Positions 14,154 through 28,002 of a stretch of DNA of 64,000 nucleotides are shown one piece after another. The first letter of the stretch is position 1, and each line of letters opens with the position of its first letter. Source of the DNA: Adineta ricciae (lineage: Eukaryota > Rotifera > Eurotatoria > Adinetida > Adinetidae); contig CAJNOJ010000187.1 in assembly GCA_905250025.1 (NCBI GenBank), forward strand, positions 142,638-206,637. Reading direction: 5' to 3'. The position numbers and the translations under genes were made by a program. The notes beneath the pieces are model-generated. The model was not told where the DNA came from and searched no databases. It saw only the letters and a list, made by a program, of their open reading frames with translations.

Positions 14154-17100
14154 TATTACCATTGGCTAGCGAAGAAATGTAATTATTTTCTCACTTTATT
14201 AATTTATCTTTTAGATAACCACCTGAAGAATCACACTGATATTTTCTCTAAGGAAATATCAAGCAAAAACGACTGCACTATTTTGTGAAGTCGTCGCGGA
14301 GAGATACTATCAGTATAGAAAGGAAAGAAAAACAAGGAATGAATAGACAACGTTTAAGATCGATCACGAAATATGTTCGGTAGATTTTTATCATCGTCAA
14401 AATGATTGAAAAAACGTCGTGATAATTTTATACAAATACCTTTGCGCGCAATTAATCGAATAAGTATTGAACTAAGCGACCTACTAATTTCTTATTTATG
14501 TGGGATCTTCTTTTGATTGATGACGATTCAAAGTTAAACTCGAAGTTCTTTGATCAATATTTCAAAGGCATTAGTATTTATTCAGATACAACTATGATTT
14601 TCTCGTAATTCTCTTTCGACGAGATCGCTAAAGAGAAAAATATTCATTGATGGATGAATAATATGTAAATTAACTGATGAAGAAAATATACGTTGAAAAC
14701 TAACAACAATAACCTAAGAAATATTCTTAGTCTTAGGCGCAAAACGACACTATTATCATCCTTTCTTGTCAACGCAAACACCCGTAAAGATAAGTACATT
14801 TTATTTTGCTTAACTCGACCAGCAACTCTATCTATTTGGCAGATCTTATGCACAAGGAAAGTTTATCTAAGCGTATTAAATACTCATATTTCCTCTATGA
14901 AATATGCTGTATACATTTTTAATATCCTTATTTGTCTCTGAACGCATCGTCTTACCAACAATGACATACCGAGACAAAGACATATACATGTTTGACTAGT
15001 CATACAAAGCTAGACTTTGAAAAGTTGCCGATTGGAATGTCCTTCGTAAGAAATGGCCGTAGTCGAACAAACGGCATGCAGACTAATCATATTAACGACG
15101 AAAAATGTTCTTTAAATTGGTTTCACCATTGAAAAGAAGACCACCTTGAGACATTAAATAATATCAACAAAAGAAAAAGTCCTCCTATCAAGTTATGTCG
15201 TCGATAGACAGACTGATGAATTGCAAATCTCAGATAGAAGATGTTCATTTAACGATTTAATAAATTATTTGATTTCCCAGGAGGAAAGATGTCTCTTATT
15301 TTCTTCCAGATAACTCGTTTGATTTTGATCAACGCCAACTATCTGTCGAAAGCGTTTAAGAAAACAATTACAACGGAGTTAGTTGGTAAAAATAGAAACT
15401 AAACGATCTGACGTTCTCCGAACAACTTACTTCGTTTATGTAATAAAGAAGTCATTGAATGAATTGATCATTGTAACAATGAAAATGTCGGACATAAATT
15501 GATCGAGATTGTTCGTCTTTTTTGTGCATCAGTATGACATTTTATCGTTGATTGAAAGATTTAGTTTAGATTAGGATAACGTACAGAGAAGAAAAACTCG
15601 AACTAATTGAGATCGTAGAAAAGAATGTCAAAAATCTTTCGTCTATGATTACTATAGCTGAAAACATCTGTTTATGGCTATGAAAAGTATCTCGAGAAGA
15701 AATCAAGAGAAGAACGTATATGATGAGAAGAGAAATGATGTATGCATCAGACACACTACTATTTAGGAAAAGCAAACAAACAATATTGATCGAGAAAATT
15801 CATGTATGTCTATTATTACTGACTAGGATTATAATCTCCTTCTGATTAGTTCTTGATTGGATCTTCTCAATGGATTGATGCGAAGAAATCGTTTCTATTC
15901 CATTGAACAAACGAACGATTTGCGTGTAGCTTGATCATCTGCATTGAGAAAGAAAAATGATGAAGAAGGTCTCTCAGCAGTTCTCGGAATATGGAGATAT
16001 CTCTTGATGTAAGAGGGATAATCTGTTTTCTCTTTTACTCATCAATGAATACATGTGTTCACAATATTGTTCAAGATGTGACTAACGGGCATGCATGATT
16101 ATGAAATGACATCGACAATCTGGAGTAAATGATGAACATGTTTTTTTTATTGAGAGAAAAATCACAGCTCATCGTCATCAAGCATTAGTCAATGTCTCTC
16201 ACTCGTTAATCAATTGTCTTTGCTTTTCCTCATCAGTATGGTTACATCTATGCGAACATCAATCGTTTTCTTTCGACATACGAGAAAATAATGTGAATCG
16301 AAGATTTGAGTAACATAACATCAAAGAAGTATCATAACAATAATATGAGCAACAAGGAGTAAATGAATGAATGAATGGAGACACACATACGATCGGATAT
16401 GATCGTATTACCTAATTGATCGTATATACAAATGCGTACGAACATCTCTTCTACTAACAACAACAACAACAACAGCAGAAGAAGTAGATGAACTATTTGA
16501 TGATGTGTCACAATAGATTGTTAAATGAACAAACGAAACTTTACATGACAATGATAATATGATGATGACGTGTCGAACTATTACAGATGCAATCACAGTA
16601 CGAGAGAGAGAGAGAGACAAAGACAGAGAAAGTGAAGATACTTCCGCAATTTCTTGTTTGAAGTAAGAGAAATACAATTATATATGAAGAGAAGGACTTC
16701 TGATGCATTTGATGAGCTAGCTCGAGGCATTCGACACAAATTCAATGTTGTCCAAGTGAATCCTTTCTAATATGATAATTTATTGGACTTTCGTTTATAT
16801 AACGATTACCTCATTTCTGTCCTCCTTATCATTAAAAACCTACATATCATCGTTGTCAAAAAAGCAAAAAGAAAGGTTTCTTTTTGACGATTTGATTAGT
16901 TATATCTATCATAAGTTAAGATATGATAAAGTAGAACGAAGAAAGCATAATGATATCAAAAATCGATCTATTCATTTCTATCTAGTCAATCGAGTGTGGA
17001 AATGGATTTTTAACATACCTGATATTGTCATTCATATGGAGAGTTCTCTTTCGTCGAGTTACTTACAGAGTTAATGACAGGATGATGATCGATTCGTCTC

Positions 17101-20100
17101 GACAGCGGCACGAATTTATTTTGTCTGGCGTGTCACTATCATCATTCTTCGTCAGTTCCATTCCTTTCACTGACAGTTTCCATGTGAAAGAATAGATAGT
17201 GATATATATTCAAACGGAATGAATGCCACTAATAACCTTGTATCAAGGTTGATCCGTACAATGACATTCCTCGTTTCTTTCTTCTCGTCTTTTTGTGCGC
17301 TATGTCCATCTCTGTTTCATTAAAAAATGTCTATTGTCTGCTGCTACCTTGTCTCGGTTCTGAAGGCGACTTCGATGATGTATGTGTTACTGTTCAATGT
17401 TGTAAACGAAGATAGAACAGGCAAAGCCTGCATAGCGTTAGAGAGGTTTTTTCTCATATGCGCTCTCTCTCTCTCTTCCTCTTTGATTCTTTCTTTCTAT
17501 GCCTGTTTGCGTATATGTACGATTATATCTCACAAGCCACTAATAGTCCTAATCATGAAGGATAAAGAAAGAAAAACCGGTTCATTGCCGTTAGTACACA
17601 CATTGATGTAGACATTTGACAATTTTTATCAGATTGCGGATGTTTATTAATGACTATAACCAAGCACCTATCTATTCTTCTATTTCTCTTCACGATCAAT
17701 CGAAGGTTAAATAAAAACCACCTAATTTCATCATGCTCAATGGATCTGCTTTTCTCTTCTTCTTCTTCTCGTCCTCTCGTATAATCAAAATGTTTGTATC
17801 TGTTATACAAATCCAATAAAAAAGAATGGATGACAAATGTCCCTGAAGAAAAACCGAAATGTTCGTTCTAGCGAATAACCGAAATAGACGATGATAAGAC
17901 AAGTTCTTCGACTATCTCTCGTAAAAAGATAATTTGATCGTTTATTAAAACAGATGCGACGTTTCTCTCTCAGTTCCAAGGTTGAATACACGCAACAATG
18001 ATTCGCAATCGAGATTAAAACCTCTCAAACTACTTGTGACATTTCATACGCTACGCGTAGAAAGAATAATTATCTAATATTAAATCTTGTCAGTAGATAC
18101 AAGTTCCTTCATGTTGATGATCCTATTAGATCATGACTCATGTTCTTAGACTTCATCAGATGATCTCTCTATTCCGTTTTGACTTCTCTTCATACACATA
18201 TGTATTATTTCGTCGCTCGATTTTGTTGAATATGGCTCGTTTATCAACGAATATAACCTTCGGATATTCTCCAACACAACCCACTCATAAACTGTATTGA
18301 CATCCATCTCGCATTCCAGTAGATCGACTGACAGATGTATGTTGCCTATTAAAGAACCCGAAAAAAGACAATATATATGAAGGCTACATAATTTCAACTT
18401 ACATTTGTTTTTTTCTCAGTTGATAAGATACTAAGAATAACAATAACAACATGAGAAGTACAAGACAATAGTCGTATTGCTAAAAAATAATCATCAAACG
18501 ATAAGAACAACTACGCACAGACGTTGATATATATATGAAATCTCTCAGAGGACAAATAAATAATGTCTACTATTGTTTCCTAGACTAATATTACGAAACA
18601 TGTTTCTCCTGTGGAATGACATGAGAAAGTAATCTAGGATCTTCAATAATTTCACTAACCGAAGGGCGAAACACACTAAATTAATCGCGTTTGTTTGTCT
18701 GTTGATCATATGATATCATAAAATTCCAGTTAGTATCCTTTGTAAAGAAAACGTCTCGCCATTCAGATAATATATGCAGACCAAAAGTGATTATTCACCA
18801 TGAAATTATTAAAATCTTATGAATAAAATCATGAAAAACACTTCATTTCTCTTATTATTTATTCTTATAGGAATTCGAACGAATTATAACTATTTGATAC
18901 TCCAAATGCTATGATGACGTAAATACCATACGCGATCTAATCATTTCTTGCTCATTATTTTCGCCTGATTTGATGTTCCTTTTCTTATCTCTACATTGCC
19001 ATACAATCAACAAAAAAACAAATATTTCTCTTCCAATATACTCATATTTCTGCATTAATTACGGTCATATAACTTTACTAGAGAAAAATATCATGAATTA
19101 CTTCGCCAACATTCTTCAATACCTTTCACGTTCCTGCGATTTAGAAAGTCTTGTAGGTACATGTCGTTCCTATTTATTAAAACACAAAACAAGAAGACAA
19201 ACTCGTACATCTGGAGAGAATCGTTAATCATATATACACGTACATGTACGTCGATGCGCATCGCTATTAAACATCGGACATATTATTATTCATTTGTTAG
19301 CTATTCAAATCTTATTTTAGCATGATAAACAAAAATAAATAGGATAAATCTAGTGAGAGAACTTCTTCTCTACCGAAATAACCGATTGAAATCTGCAGTA
19401 TATTAGGGGACATCGGATAGTCCTGGATTTTGAATAAAATATTCCGTTAATATCTCCTCATTAGAGTAAACAATCCTATAATGAAGAACCGACAATATAT
19501 ACACGTTTTTAGTCAGCAGGGAGAAAGTTTTTTGCACTTTCTTCGTACCATGCAGTACTTTGTCACGTCTAATTGAATTCGAATGTTTCGGTATGTCAGT
19601 TGATTTGTTTGAAATATATCTGTCATCCAGCTTTCTACTAAAGAACTTCTCATATCTTTTCGATCAAAAACAGATGGCTTCTCGTCTGCTTTACGGGCCA
19701 TTACCATTACACAACTCCGATTGATTTGTACTCAACCAGCGAAAGAACTATTCAGCATTAACAATCCAAAATACATGCAAATCGACTTACCTATTGATAT
19801 GTCATTTATCTTTATTTTTCCCAAACAATTCCTCGTTGAGAATGCGACAAGGTCGAATGCTCTCCAAAAGGACATATCTCTACAACAGAACTACTATTTA
19901 GTGTATGCAAATAGAGTATTTTCTACTAAATACATTAACTTCTATCTAATGTAATCATCTAGTATTACATTGATAGAGCTGAATATCTCTCGTTCTAATG
20001 GAATTAGATGATGAGAAAAGAGAATTTATTTAAATGAGAACATCAATGATTGATCTAATGTGAATCCTCAGCTGCATATCTTGATATGTAACAAAATAAA

Positions 20101-20341
20101 CTCACAAATCTTCTCATCTATTTACATATTCTACTTAAAAGATTGTTTATTCACCACTGAGTACGCGCTCCTACGTTGTCCGTAAACAAATAAAGACTAT
20201 TATTATTCTTCTTATCTGTAAAAGTATGACATTTAAAACATATCTAAAGGAGCGTTTTTCTGGTAAATAGTATTGTTCGATTATGTACCATTTATTTTTA
20301 ATTAAAAAAAAACAATTAGTGGAGAAGAATTCAGTCCAACG
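13474..20341. other. Gene-poor stretch, no gene seen
   Basis: About 6.9 kb with no frame above 105 codons that has splice, family or composition support. It holds a CT microsatellite at 14101-14149, a short GA run near 16602-16616 and generally AT-rich unique-looking sequence. The longest frames are Ser/Leu or Arg/Glu runs caused by the microsatellite, or Phe/Ile/Lys-rich chance frames. It may contain long 5' regulatory DNA of the second GPCR. No RNA gene was recognised. Confidence 0.5.
14101..14149. repeat. CT dinucleotide microsatellite
   Basis: About 24 uninterrupted CT units, with an imperfect TTTC-rich lead-in. It creates long Ser-Leu and Arg-Glu frames that are not genes. Confidence 0.95.
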
Positions 20342-21282
20342 TTAGGTTGATAATGGTTTCCATGATTTCGTACATGGATAACCTCGTCTGCGTCTTTCTT
20401 TTCGAAGTTTGTCTGTTAAAATTCTACAAAAATATGACCATGGACGATAGCCGTCTTTACCAATACTTGGATAACATTTATAAATTGTCTGTCCAATCGC
20501 TTGATATTCGGCTTTAATTAGAAAATCTTTTTTCTTATTTAGTATCCAACAAACAAGTTCTTTCATAAATGTATCCCATTCATCCTGAATTGTATTATAC
20601 TCTAATGCTTTAGTTACTTTTGCAGAGAATTGAGGCAGTTCCACAGGATACTGAAATTTATAATCTGTCGGATTATTCGATGCAGCAGTTGATAAAGATG
20701 TTATAGAAGTATTCGGAGTATCAACAAGGTTACTTGACGAATTTTCAGCTATGTTAAATTCGTCATCTGAATCTTCTTTGCATGAGGCAGACGGAGCAAT
20801 GCTTACTGAATAAGTTGGTGGTTTAGTGTTAACCGCTTCATAGACGTCCTTAAAAACATGAAGGAAATTTTATGATTGCAATGAAATATGATTTTCATAC
20901 AGGTATTCCGTCATCATCTTCTTTTTCGCCTATACAAATGATCTGACATTTTCTGTTTGGCGAGCGCTAGAATAAACGAAGTTTTCTTTTATCATCGATG
21001 GCTCTTTACGATGCCTTTCGACCTACTAATTTCTGTATCGTATTCCAGAAGCGTTTTCGATCGGCGAATGTAAAGCCGTATTCGTTTTTGAATAAGTGTT
21101 CGACATCATCACGATCCATAATTTGCAAATCTTTGTTCGTCACACGTTGATCTACATATGGTTGAATGAATTGGTGACGAAATCACAAATAAAACAAAAA
21201 GCTTACTTTCGAGAATGTTAATCATTGACATAGGTATACTTTGATGAAGTAAGTAGGAAAAGATTGAGCTCTGATAATCCAT
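20342..21282 (-). CDS. SAM-like domain protein, tandem paralogue 1
   Basis: Four exons fit by phase: 21282-21207, 21151-21027, 20966-20901, 20848-20342, giving 257 residues. The N-terminal 70 residues resemble a sterile alpha motif: DLQIMDRDDVEHLFKNEYGF then FADRKRFWNTIQKL. An acidic linker (GEKEDDDG) and a Ser/Thr-rich stretch follow. The C-terminal about 90 residues hold a conserved block: AEYQAIGQTIYKCYPSIG, then RPWSYFCRILTDKLRKERRRR, with a basic end. SAM plus a C-terminal YP...W...R block recalls vertebrate SAMD3-like proteins, but this is a memory-based resemblance. The next gene (21968-22951) is a paralogue with identical intron positions and phases. Function unknown; the basic tail suggests nucleic-acid binding or nuclear location. 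An alternative start further upstream (about 21512) is less consistent with the paralogue. Confidence 0.7.
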
Positions 21283-21967
21283 TGTCAGTATTCTATTTCG
21301 AACAAAATCGCATATTCTGTGTGAATGTATGTACCAATGTTAACTTTGTGAATTATTTTCTGCTGTATGATTAATAAATACGAATATGCAAATAAAGTAT
21401 CATTGAAATCGATATACCTTCGACGATGATTGGAAGTGCAGTGGTGCGTATAAACAAGGTGTATCGGCGTACCGGGGCTACATGAGTGATTAACGACAGT
21501 AGTAAAGTCCATGAGTGTGTAGATAACAGGAGAAGAGCACTAATAAACGAAAATACTCAATCTTAACTGACCGAAATACTTTCTCATAGCTAATTTGACT
21601 AGTAAGGTGTGTCAATGATGTGTTTCGCTTTATTTTCGAAGTAGAACTTTATGAAGGGAAAATCATATCTATCAATCGCTAATCATTGAAAACAGAAAAT
21701 TACAGTTATCATTTTTGCTTTCATTGCTTGATGCTAATGATGCAAACGATTAAATGATGATTAGTATCTTTGTTATCCGACATTTGAAAACATCTTTTAT
21801 ACTGCCCAGTCATTCAACATTACTATTTTTCCTAGTCTATAGGGACATATAAACAGGCGATCAGTTGTTTGAAAAGAGAAGCTCGTAATTAATCAGATTC
21901 TTCACTTTCGATTGAAACAATATTGAACCCACACGGAATGTTCGTACTTTTATTTTGAATTAATACA

Positions 21968-22951
21968 TTAGATTAGGATTTCAAACTCGGTCATATGATT
22001 ATTTCGATCGAGTGTTTTTCTTTGCTTTTCTTTTCTGTTTTTCATAGTTAATGCTTTACGTCTTTGCCATCTTTCAGTTCGAATTCGTTGGCTAAGACTT
22101 CGACACAAAAATGACCACGGTTTAGGACCAGCTGTGCCTATATTCGGATATTTTTCATACAAAGTCTGTCCAATAGCTCGATATTCATGTTGTTCACGAA
22201 GACATGGCTTGATCGCCATAACCCATCGAGCGAGTTCATTGATAAATGCTGCCCATTGTTTGTGAATCGTATTTGTTTGAAGTGCGTGAGTGATATTCGA
22301 TGAAAAACTTGGTAAAATACTTGGATAAGTAAAAATATAACCCGATGATATAGAGAGATGGGATGAGGAATTCGAGTGTTTATCATCATCATCATCATCA
22401 TCATCGATGTTAGACGTAACTTTGTTTTCGAAGAGATGATTTGAATGAGATAGTTGATGTTGTTTGGAATCAGTCGACTCCTCTTTTTCTTCTTCTTCGG
22501 TAAATCCATAGACATGTTCAAGACTTTCCTAGAAATGAGTTTTGTACTTTCTGGATATACAAAGATTTGATATTTCATACCGGTGAATGGGCAATTTCTT
22601 CCGTTTTTCTGTTTGTATTTTGAGATATTTGCTAGAAGAGGTAAATAGATATCGAGAAAACAAGAAAATGTTTAATCTTTCTCTACAATTTTTTGTATAA
22701 TATTCCAAAACTGTTTTCGGTCGCGAAAAGTAAATCCATATTCATTCTTGAATAAATGTTCCACGTCATCTCGATCCATAATTTGCAAATCTTCATCACT
22801 AACATGTTGTTCTACATTAAATCAACTCTCATTCGATATTCAATTCTCCATTCTCATATTTACTTGTCAATATCGTCGCCATTCTATCAGATATTCCATA
22901 TGGCAAAAGATCAGCAACTGAGTGTTGACTATTACTTGTATTCATTCTCAT
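21968..22951 (-). CDS. SAM-like domain protein, tandem paralogue 2
   Basis: A tandem duplicate of the gene at 20342-21282. Four exons fit by phase: 22951-22864, 22811-22687, 22631-22581, 22528-21968, giving 274 residues. The SAM-like exon is almost identical to its sister (DLQIMDRDDVEHLFKNEYGF is shared exactly). The linker is diverged and carries an EEEEKEE patch and a run of seven Asp encoded by GAT repeats. The C-terminal block is conserved: EYRAIGQTLYEKYPNIG, PKPWSFLCRSLSQRIR, then a long basic tail. The contrast between conserved ends and a drifting linker indicates purifying selection on both domains. The two ATGs at 22951 and 22945 are both possible starts. Function unknown. Confidence 0.7.
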
Positions 22952-23341
22952 CCAAGTTGAATCACATGGAATGTTCAGATGAAAAAGCTTTCTTGATAAC
23001 GAAGATATATTGGCGCGTAATATTCAACACATTGTGATGAAATTGAAAACTAGATTTAATGTCTAATAGAGGAAAAGATAGTTGAGATATCGATTGCCAT
23101 TCGTCGAGATACTTTAGATCATCAAGGCAGATTAAACAAATAGGGAAACAATCTTGGATTTCTCACGAACATCTGTTTGATTACATATATAATGAAATCG
23201 TCTCAGTTTTCACTGGAAGATCAAGACTTATCTAATAGAAAAACTTGCGCTCTTTGTTCGTTTATTTATTGATCAAAATAGTAAGACAAACACAAATTCA
23301 ATACTAACTACTAATTTCAAGAGATGAAATTCATCAAGTTG

Positions 23342-25641
23342 TTAAAAACGCACTATTGTCAATAAAGAGAATAACAAAATCATAAGACTATATTGTTCAT
23401 GAACAATTGTACTACTCTTCGATGATGTTTTCTGTATGTCGTAATACTCTTTTAAATAATTATAAACTTCATTTTCATCGAATTCCGTTGCATCGTTGTT
23501 CTCATCAACTTGACGAACGCACGTATTGCATTCCTGCTTTGTTGGAAATGGAACTTTCGGCCAAGCTGGATCACTGGATAATTCTTCATTACGAAGTCGT
23601 TCATTCACCTTGTTATGACCTAAAGACTTTTCAAATGGCCTTCAATCAAGGATTTATATGAATCTTACCTCGCCAAAGATACAAAACGTTTTCTTTGTAC
23701 GAAGATATTTCGTGTTCAGCGTTGCTAGTCATGTTGGTGAAATGTTTCACACATTCTTCGCAAAGAAAAAATTTACGAACGAATTCACGAATAGGAACAA
23801 TCACATCGGTTGGTTTTGCATTGGATGGTACTGAAAAGAGAAAAACATTTTACTGTGATTCATTCGAAATTAACTTACATTTATTGTCCTCGGCAAGTAG
23901 AGCTTGCTTAACTGTCATACTATGAAATAGAAGCCATAATCCACAGGTATAACCACGTTTAGTTGGGTCGGATCCATTACAATGATCGAATTTGATATCT
24001 GGTAGTTTTATAATCTAAGATTAAGAACAAAGAAACAGATGAGCAATATTCTCCTTGGAGGATAATCAGAAAATGTTTAGATGAAACATTTATGATCGTG
24101 CCCTTTGATTGAGCAATCGCTGCAATTGTCTAACTGAGATGTTTAACAGATCATTGACTGAAAGCAATTCAAATACAGTAGCATTCTTAATACTCATTCT
24201 GCCTTATTTTCGTTGCATCTCCTTTAGCTAAACCTTGTTAAGATAAGACGATTACCGAGGTAGAATTAATATAATTTTGTAATTCTTTGCTTGTCAATGT
24301 CGTACGGTCATTCATGAAATTGATTAAATCATAAAGGAAAGTTTTGATATTGTCACTTCCTGGGTAATACTATACAAGAAAGAAAACCTGAATTTCATCT
24401 TTCTGAGACAGTTTTCTATTACCGTATGAAGGACATTGAGCCAGGACTTGACATCTTCGAATAATGTAGGTAGCTTTCGTCGTAAGTCTTTATTAACCAT
24501 CCAGACAACGGTGCTGTCGACATCCGTCAGCGTTGGTTTCAATGCGCCAGGTTTCTCACTAAACAACCATTCAGCACGACAAGAGAACGAGAAGAAATCT
24601 TACTTTTCAACTTTGTCACTATGAGAACTGTTATGAACATTTAACACAAATTGTTTCATCGCTTGTGTTGAGTCCATTCTAGAGAAAAACAAGATTGAAT
24701 TTCGATTACAATCTTGTTTGGTTACGTACGGTTCAAGTGTGATTTCTCCGTGTTCATTTCTTGAACCTTTCCAAAGACTAACACCTGGTTTGACTGGATT
24801 TGTCGTGTGCAAACGAAAGATTGGTTCTTTGTAAACAGTTTTCGAATTATTCAAAACATACTAAAACAAAGCGAACTAATTTTCATGAGAAGAAGTTAAT
24901 AGAAATGGTGAAATAGTTACGAGACTATAGAGAAGAATGTCGTCCGAGACGAATAATTGAAAACTTTTGTAGTTTCGAGGAATTATACGATTCAAATCAT
25001 CCATTGACTGCGGTCTAGGAGAAGAAATTTTCAATAGGTCATCCATATTTTGCTCTTTTCAACTTTTACTCAATCACATGACGAACGGGCCATGTTTTTC
25101 CGTAACAAACATGTGCAATTTTATTGAGTTTCTTAATTGACCACATTAAAACATCTTCCGGTTTGGTGTTACTACTTCGTCGTTCTGAATTAAATGCTAA
25201 TTGTGTGGAATTTGTTAATGGACAAAATATTCGCCACTGCGGGTAACCTTCGTCTTCGCAAATATCATTCTGAGATGATGATTCGCTAGCACAATCATAT
25301 GCGCCAAGTCGGAGATATCTTGACCAACCTGGAATGCAACAATACGTGTTTTCATTCAATATTTTCCGCATGGTTTTACCTGTCGCATATTGAGCAGCAG
25401 CTTCCCAACCCGGTTCAGCAAGTTTGCAAAAACCGCAATAAGTTAAGTAATAAAAAACAATCCATACAGGTTGACGAACTTTCGATGTGGATGTATCGGC
25501 TTTAAGTGCCGATGTCCAGTTCGCTCGTGTTAAATATTTCGTTTTATGCCATGGCCAATGACCATCATCTTCAACGATGTATGAAGACGACAGCGAAAAC
25601 AGAAGAAAAACCGCAAACAAATATAAATGCGACACGAGCAT
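23342..25641 (-). CDS. Quiescin sulfhydryl oxidase (QSOX)
   Basis: A flavin-linked sulfhydryl oxidase that makes disulfides in secreted proteins and passes electrons to oxygen, acting in the Golgi or extracellularly. Nine exons fit by phase: 25641-25070, 25014-24921, 24860-24730, 24678-24604, 24558-24423, 24369-24256, 24014-23879, 23830-23669, 23619-23342, giving 565 residues. There is a signal peptide at 1 to about 20. The thioredoxin domain has its redox motif CGFC at 69-72 (CGHC is more usual). A helical spacer contains DDLNRIIPRNYKSFQLF. The ERV/ALR domain has GYTCGLWLLFHSMT, VRKFFLCEECVKHFTNMT and a distal CNTC. The C-terminus is a hydrophobic anchor (SLMILLFSLLTI). It is shorter than human QSOX1 (747). 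The joins are strongly constrained by homology. Confidence 0.9.
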
Positions 25642-26177
25642 CTACAAATATAAATAATGAGTGCAAAAACAATTGAGTATACCGTCGAATAACGAAACGA
25701 ATGAGTCTTTTTTTTCTTCTTATACGTATGCAAAAGCGCGGTGCGATCGAAGCACATAAACTGTCGTTTATCTCCTTCTTTTTTCCTCCTCTCCCATCGC
25801 TTTCTTTTCCTTTATTTATTTCTTCGTTCTGTATATGTATCATCTGAAGCTCGACAGACAGATATGTATGTTTTTATCATTCCCCAAACACCAACTACTA
25901 CAGTCTCGTGTCTTTTCTTTTCAACCAATACAGAATGACGAATATGAGAGAGTAATCATCATTAATATACGTTCGTCTTTCTTCACTCATTAATAATCGC
26001 ATGAAAGACTCGAAAGACATACCGCGTAACAAAAAGGGTTCATTTATTACATGCCTTGATTTTATTCCTTCGATTAGTTCCTTTCACACAAGACAATGAA
26101 TGGTTCATTTCTCGTCATTTCACACACACAAACAATTACGGAAAGACTGAAAATATTATGTTCAGTTTTTTTTCTAA
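25642..26177. other. Intergenic, no gene seen
   Basis: The spacer between the QSOX start and the 3' end of the GM2A-like gene. It is T-rich on the plus strand and contains the likely QSOX promoter. Overlapping short frames here are low-complexity. Confidence 0.45.
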
Positions 26178-26915
26178 TTAATTCTTTTTTGGTTTAACAG
26201 AGAATTTAATGTCGTAACAAGCATAGATGGTACCAACGGTAGCTTTAATGTTAACATCGAAGTCACCAACACTTAACCATGAGGCAGCTCTGCAAAATAA
26301 ATAGAGTCAGAATTTAATCAATTGTAAACCTAAGAAAGAAAACTCTTTACTCTGGTGCTTTAGGAATTGTAACGTCAATTTCAATGTCAATATTTTTTGT
26401 GGTGATATCTACTGGACATTCGCAATCGATGTTATGTTCAAGAAGATTAGCTGGACATCCGTTTTCCATAGGAGCAAGACGTTTCATTAATGCGCATAAA
26501 TCGGGATATGAACTATGGAATATGAAAATTCAATGAAATCAGTTAACTGTAATCTATTCTATACCATGAGCCAACTTTTTCACCTTCGACAATGTAGCAA
26601 CTGATTGGTAATTTAATACCACTGACTGTACGTACGATTTTCAAATCAGCCTTGATAACACCTTTGATAAATTCAGTAGTTGAAGCAGCAAATGACAGTG
26701 TACCTTCACCAGGTTGAATAACAGGCATGGGTAAAAATGTTAATCGATTGATTTGAACATTTTTTGATCCTAATCAAATGAAATCTAAGATCGAATCGAA
26801 TCTCAGGTAAGTCTGGGTACATACCGCAATCGGTCAAGCCTACTGCCGTATAAGTTTGTGATGTTGCATATGCAACAAAGCACATGAAAACAATGACGTG
26901 ACTTGCAAATAACAT
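26178..26915 (-). CDS. GM2 ganglioside activator-like lipid-binding protein
   Basis: A small secreted or lysosomal lipid-binding protein of the ML/GM2A type, which extracts glycolipids from membranes for hydrolases. Four exons fit by phase: 26915-26825, 26769-26565, 26512-26351, 26289-26178, giving 189 residues. A signal peptide covers 1 to about 20. Blocks parallel to human GM2A are DCGS near the start, VIQPGEGTLSFAAST, ISCYIVEGEKVGSC, YPDLCALMKRLAP, ENGCPANLLEHNIDCECP and ASWLSVGDFDVNIKA. The spacing of the cysteines (C-CP-C-C, then a final C before the last strand) matches GM2A better than NPC2 or MD-2. The exact lipid is unknown. It lies next to QSOX and upstream of LRP2BP on the same strand, with no sign of co-transcription. 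Confidence 0.85.
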
Positions 26916-28002
26916 TCCTTCTTCAATACACTTTATATCTCGGAGATAACTTTGAATAACTTATCACTTAGTACCGGATTAACACAGGTCTTAAATAGTT
27001 TAGAAATCGAGCAGCTGTTTGACTTTCCACATTACCATTTTGTGTTCCAACACCTACATATTCCATATTGTCTTCACGACAATGATAAAAATGATGATTT
27101 GATAAACTTGTATTATGAATCAGCGTAGGAGAATGTTTTTTGAAGAAATCTGCCATAGTTTGTACAAAAGAAACATTCCGTATAGATATTGTTCATGGTA
27201 TATCATTTGAACGACTTGATCGATATGCCGTATCATTTATCATTTCTTCGCCGTTGAGGAATATCATCGATAAATATCATGATCTTTCCTTACGAAAGGA
27301 ACAGATTATCAATGATTACTTCCGTTGTAGATCGAAAAAATTTATCTATTTGATTTGAAAGAATAAAAATTGTTCTAAACGTCTTTGAAAATAGATATCT
27401 TATTAGAAAGAATATTTGTCTGTATGGTGTGACATCAAATTTTGATAAGACTATTATTTAGTATAGATTCTGAGTGCATATTCTAGCCTTCATTTTTATT
27501 TTTATTATCAATGATTAATACTGTATGAGATACTGTTTTGCAACTAAATCTATAAATATTACGAAATAGATAGTGATTTATGAGAGTATCAACAGGTGAA
27601 TTTACGAATAATCATCAAACGCATTAGTGAGACCATTCTGGTAGGTCATACAACTCTTATTCTCACGAAACGCATCGTTTGAATCATTTTTCTTACAACA
27701 TCAAACGATAACGTGAAAGTAAATGTTGATCTTTTTCTATTTCTCTAAACTAGCGATTGTTTGTTATCTAAATCTCATTGACATATTGCATCTCAATATG
27801 AAAATTGATATACTGCTGATAGTCTGATGGATGAGAATGACTACAGCTTATCAGAATTCTTACATACACAGTGGGAAAAGAATAGACTGTCTCATATGAT
27901 TAGCAAGAAGATTGTTTCCTGAAGTTTGTGTGAAAGAAATGTTAATCTCAAAAGAGTAATTCGTTTATTCTCCTTTTTTTTTGAAAATTAAACGGTCCAT
28001 AA
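26916..28002. other. Intergenic, one weak small frame
   Basis: The spacer between the GM2A-like gene and LRP2BP. A 62-codon minus-strand frame at 26968-27156 (MADFFKKHSPTLIH...) has fairly protein-like composition but no homology that I recognise and no splice support. Nothing else seen. Confidence 0.4.

Noticed and set aside
13971..14182. Long Ser/Leu and Arg/Glu frames over the CT tract on both strands
   Set aside because: They are the mechanical translation of a dinucleotide repeat and have no other support.
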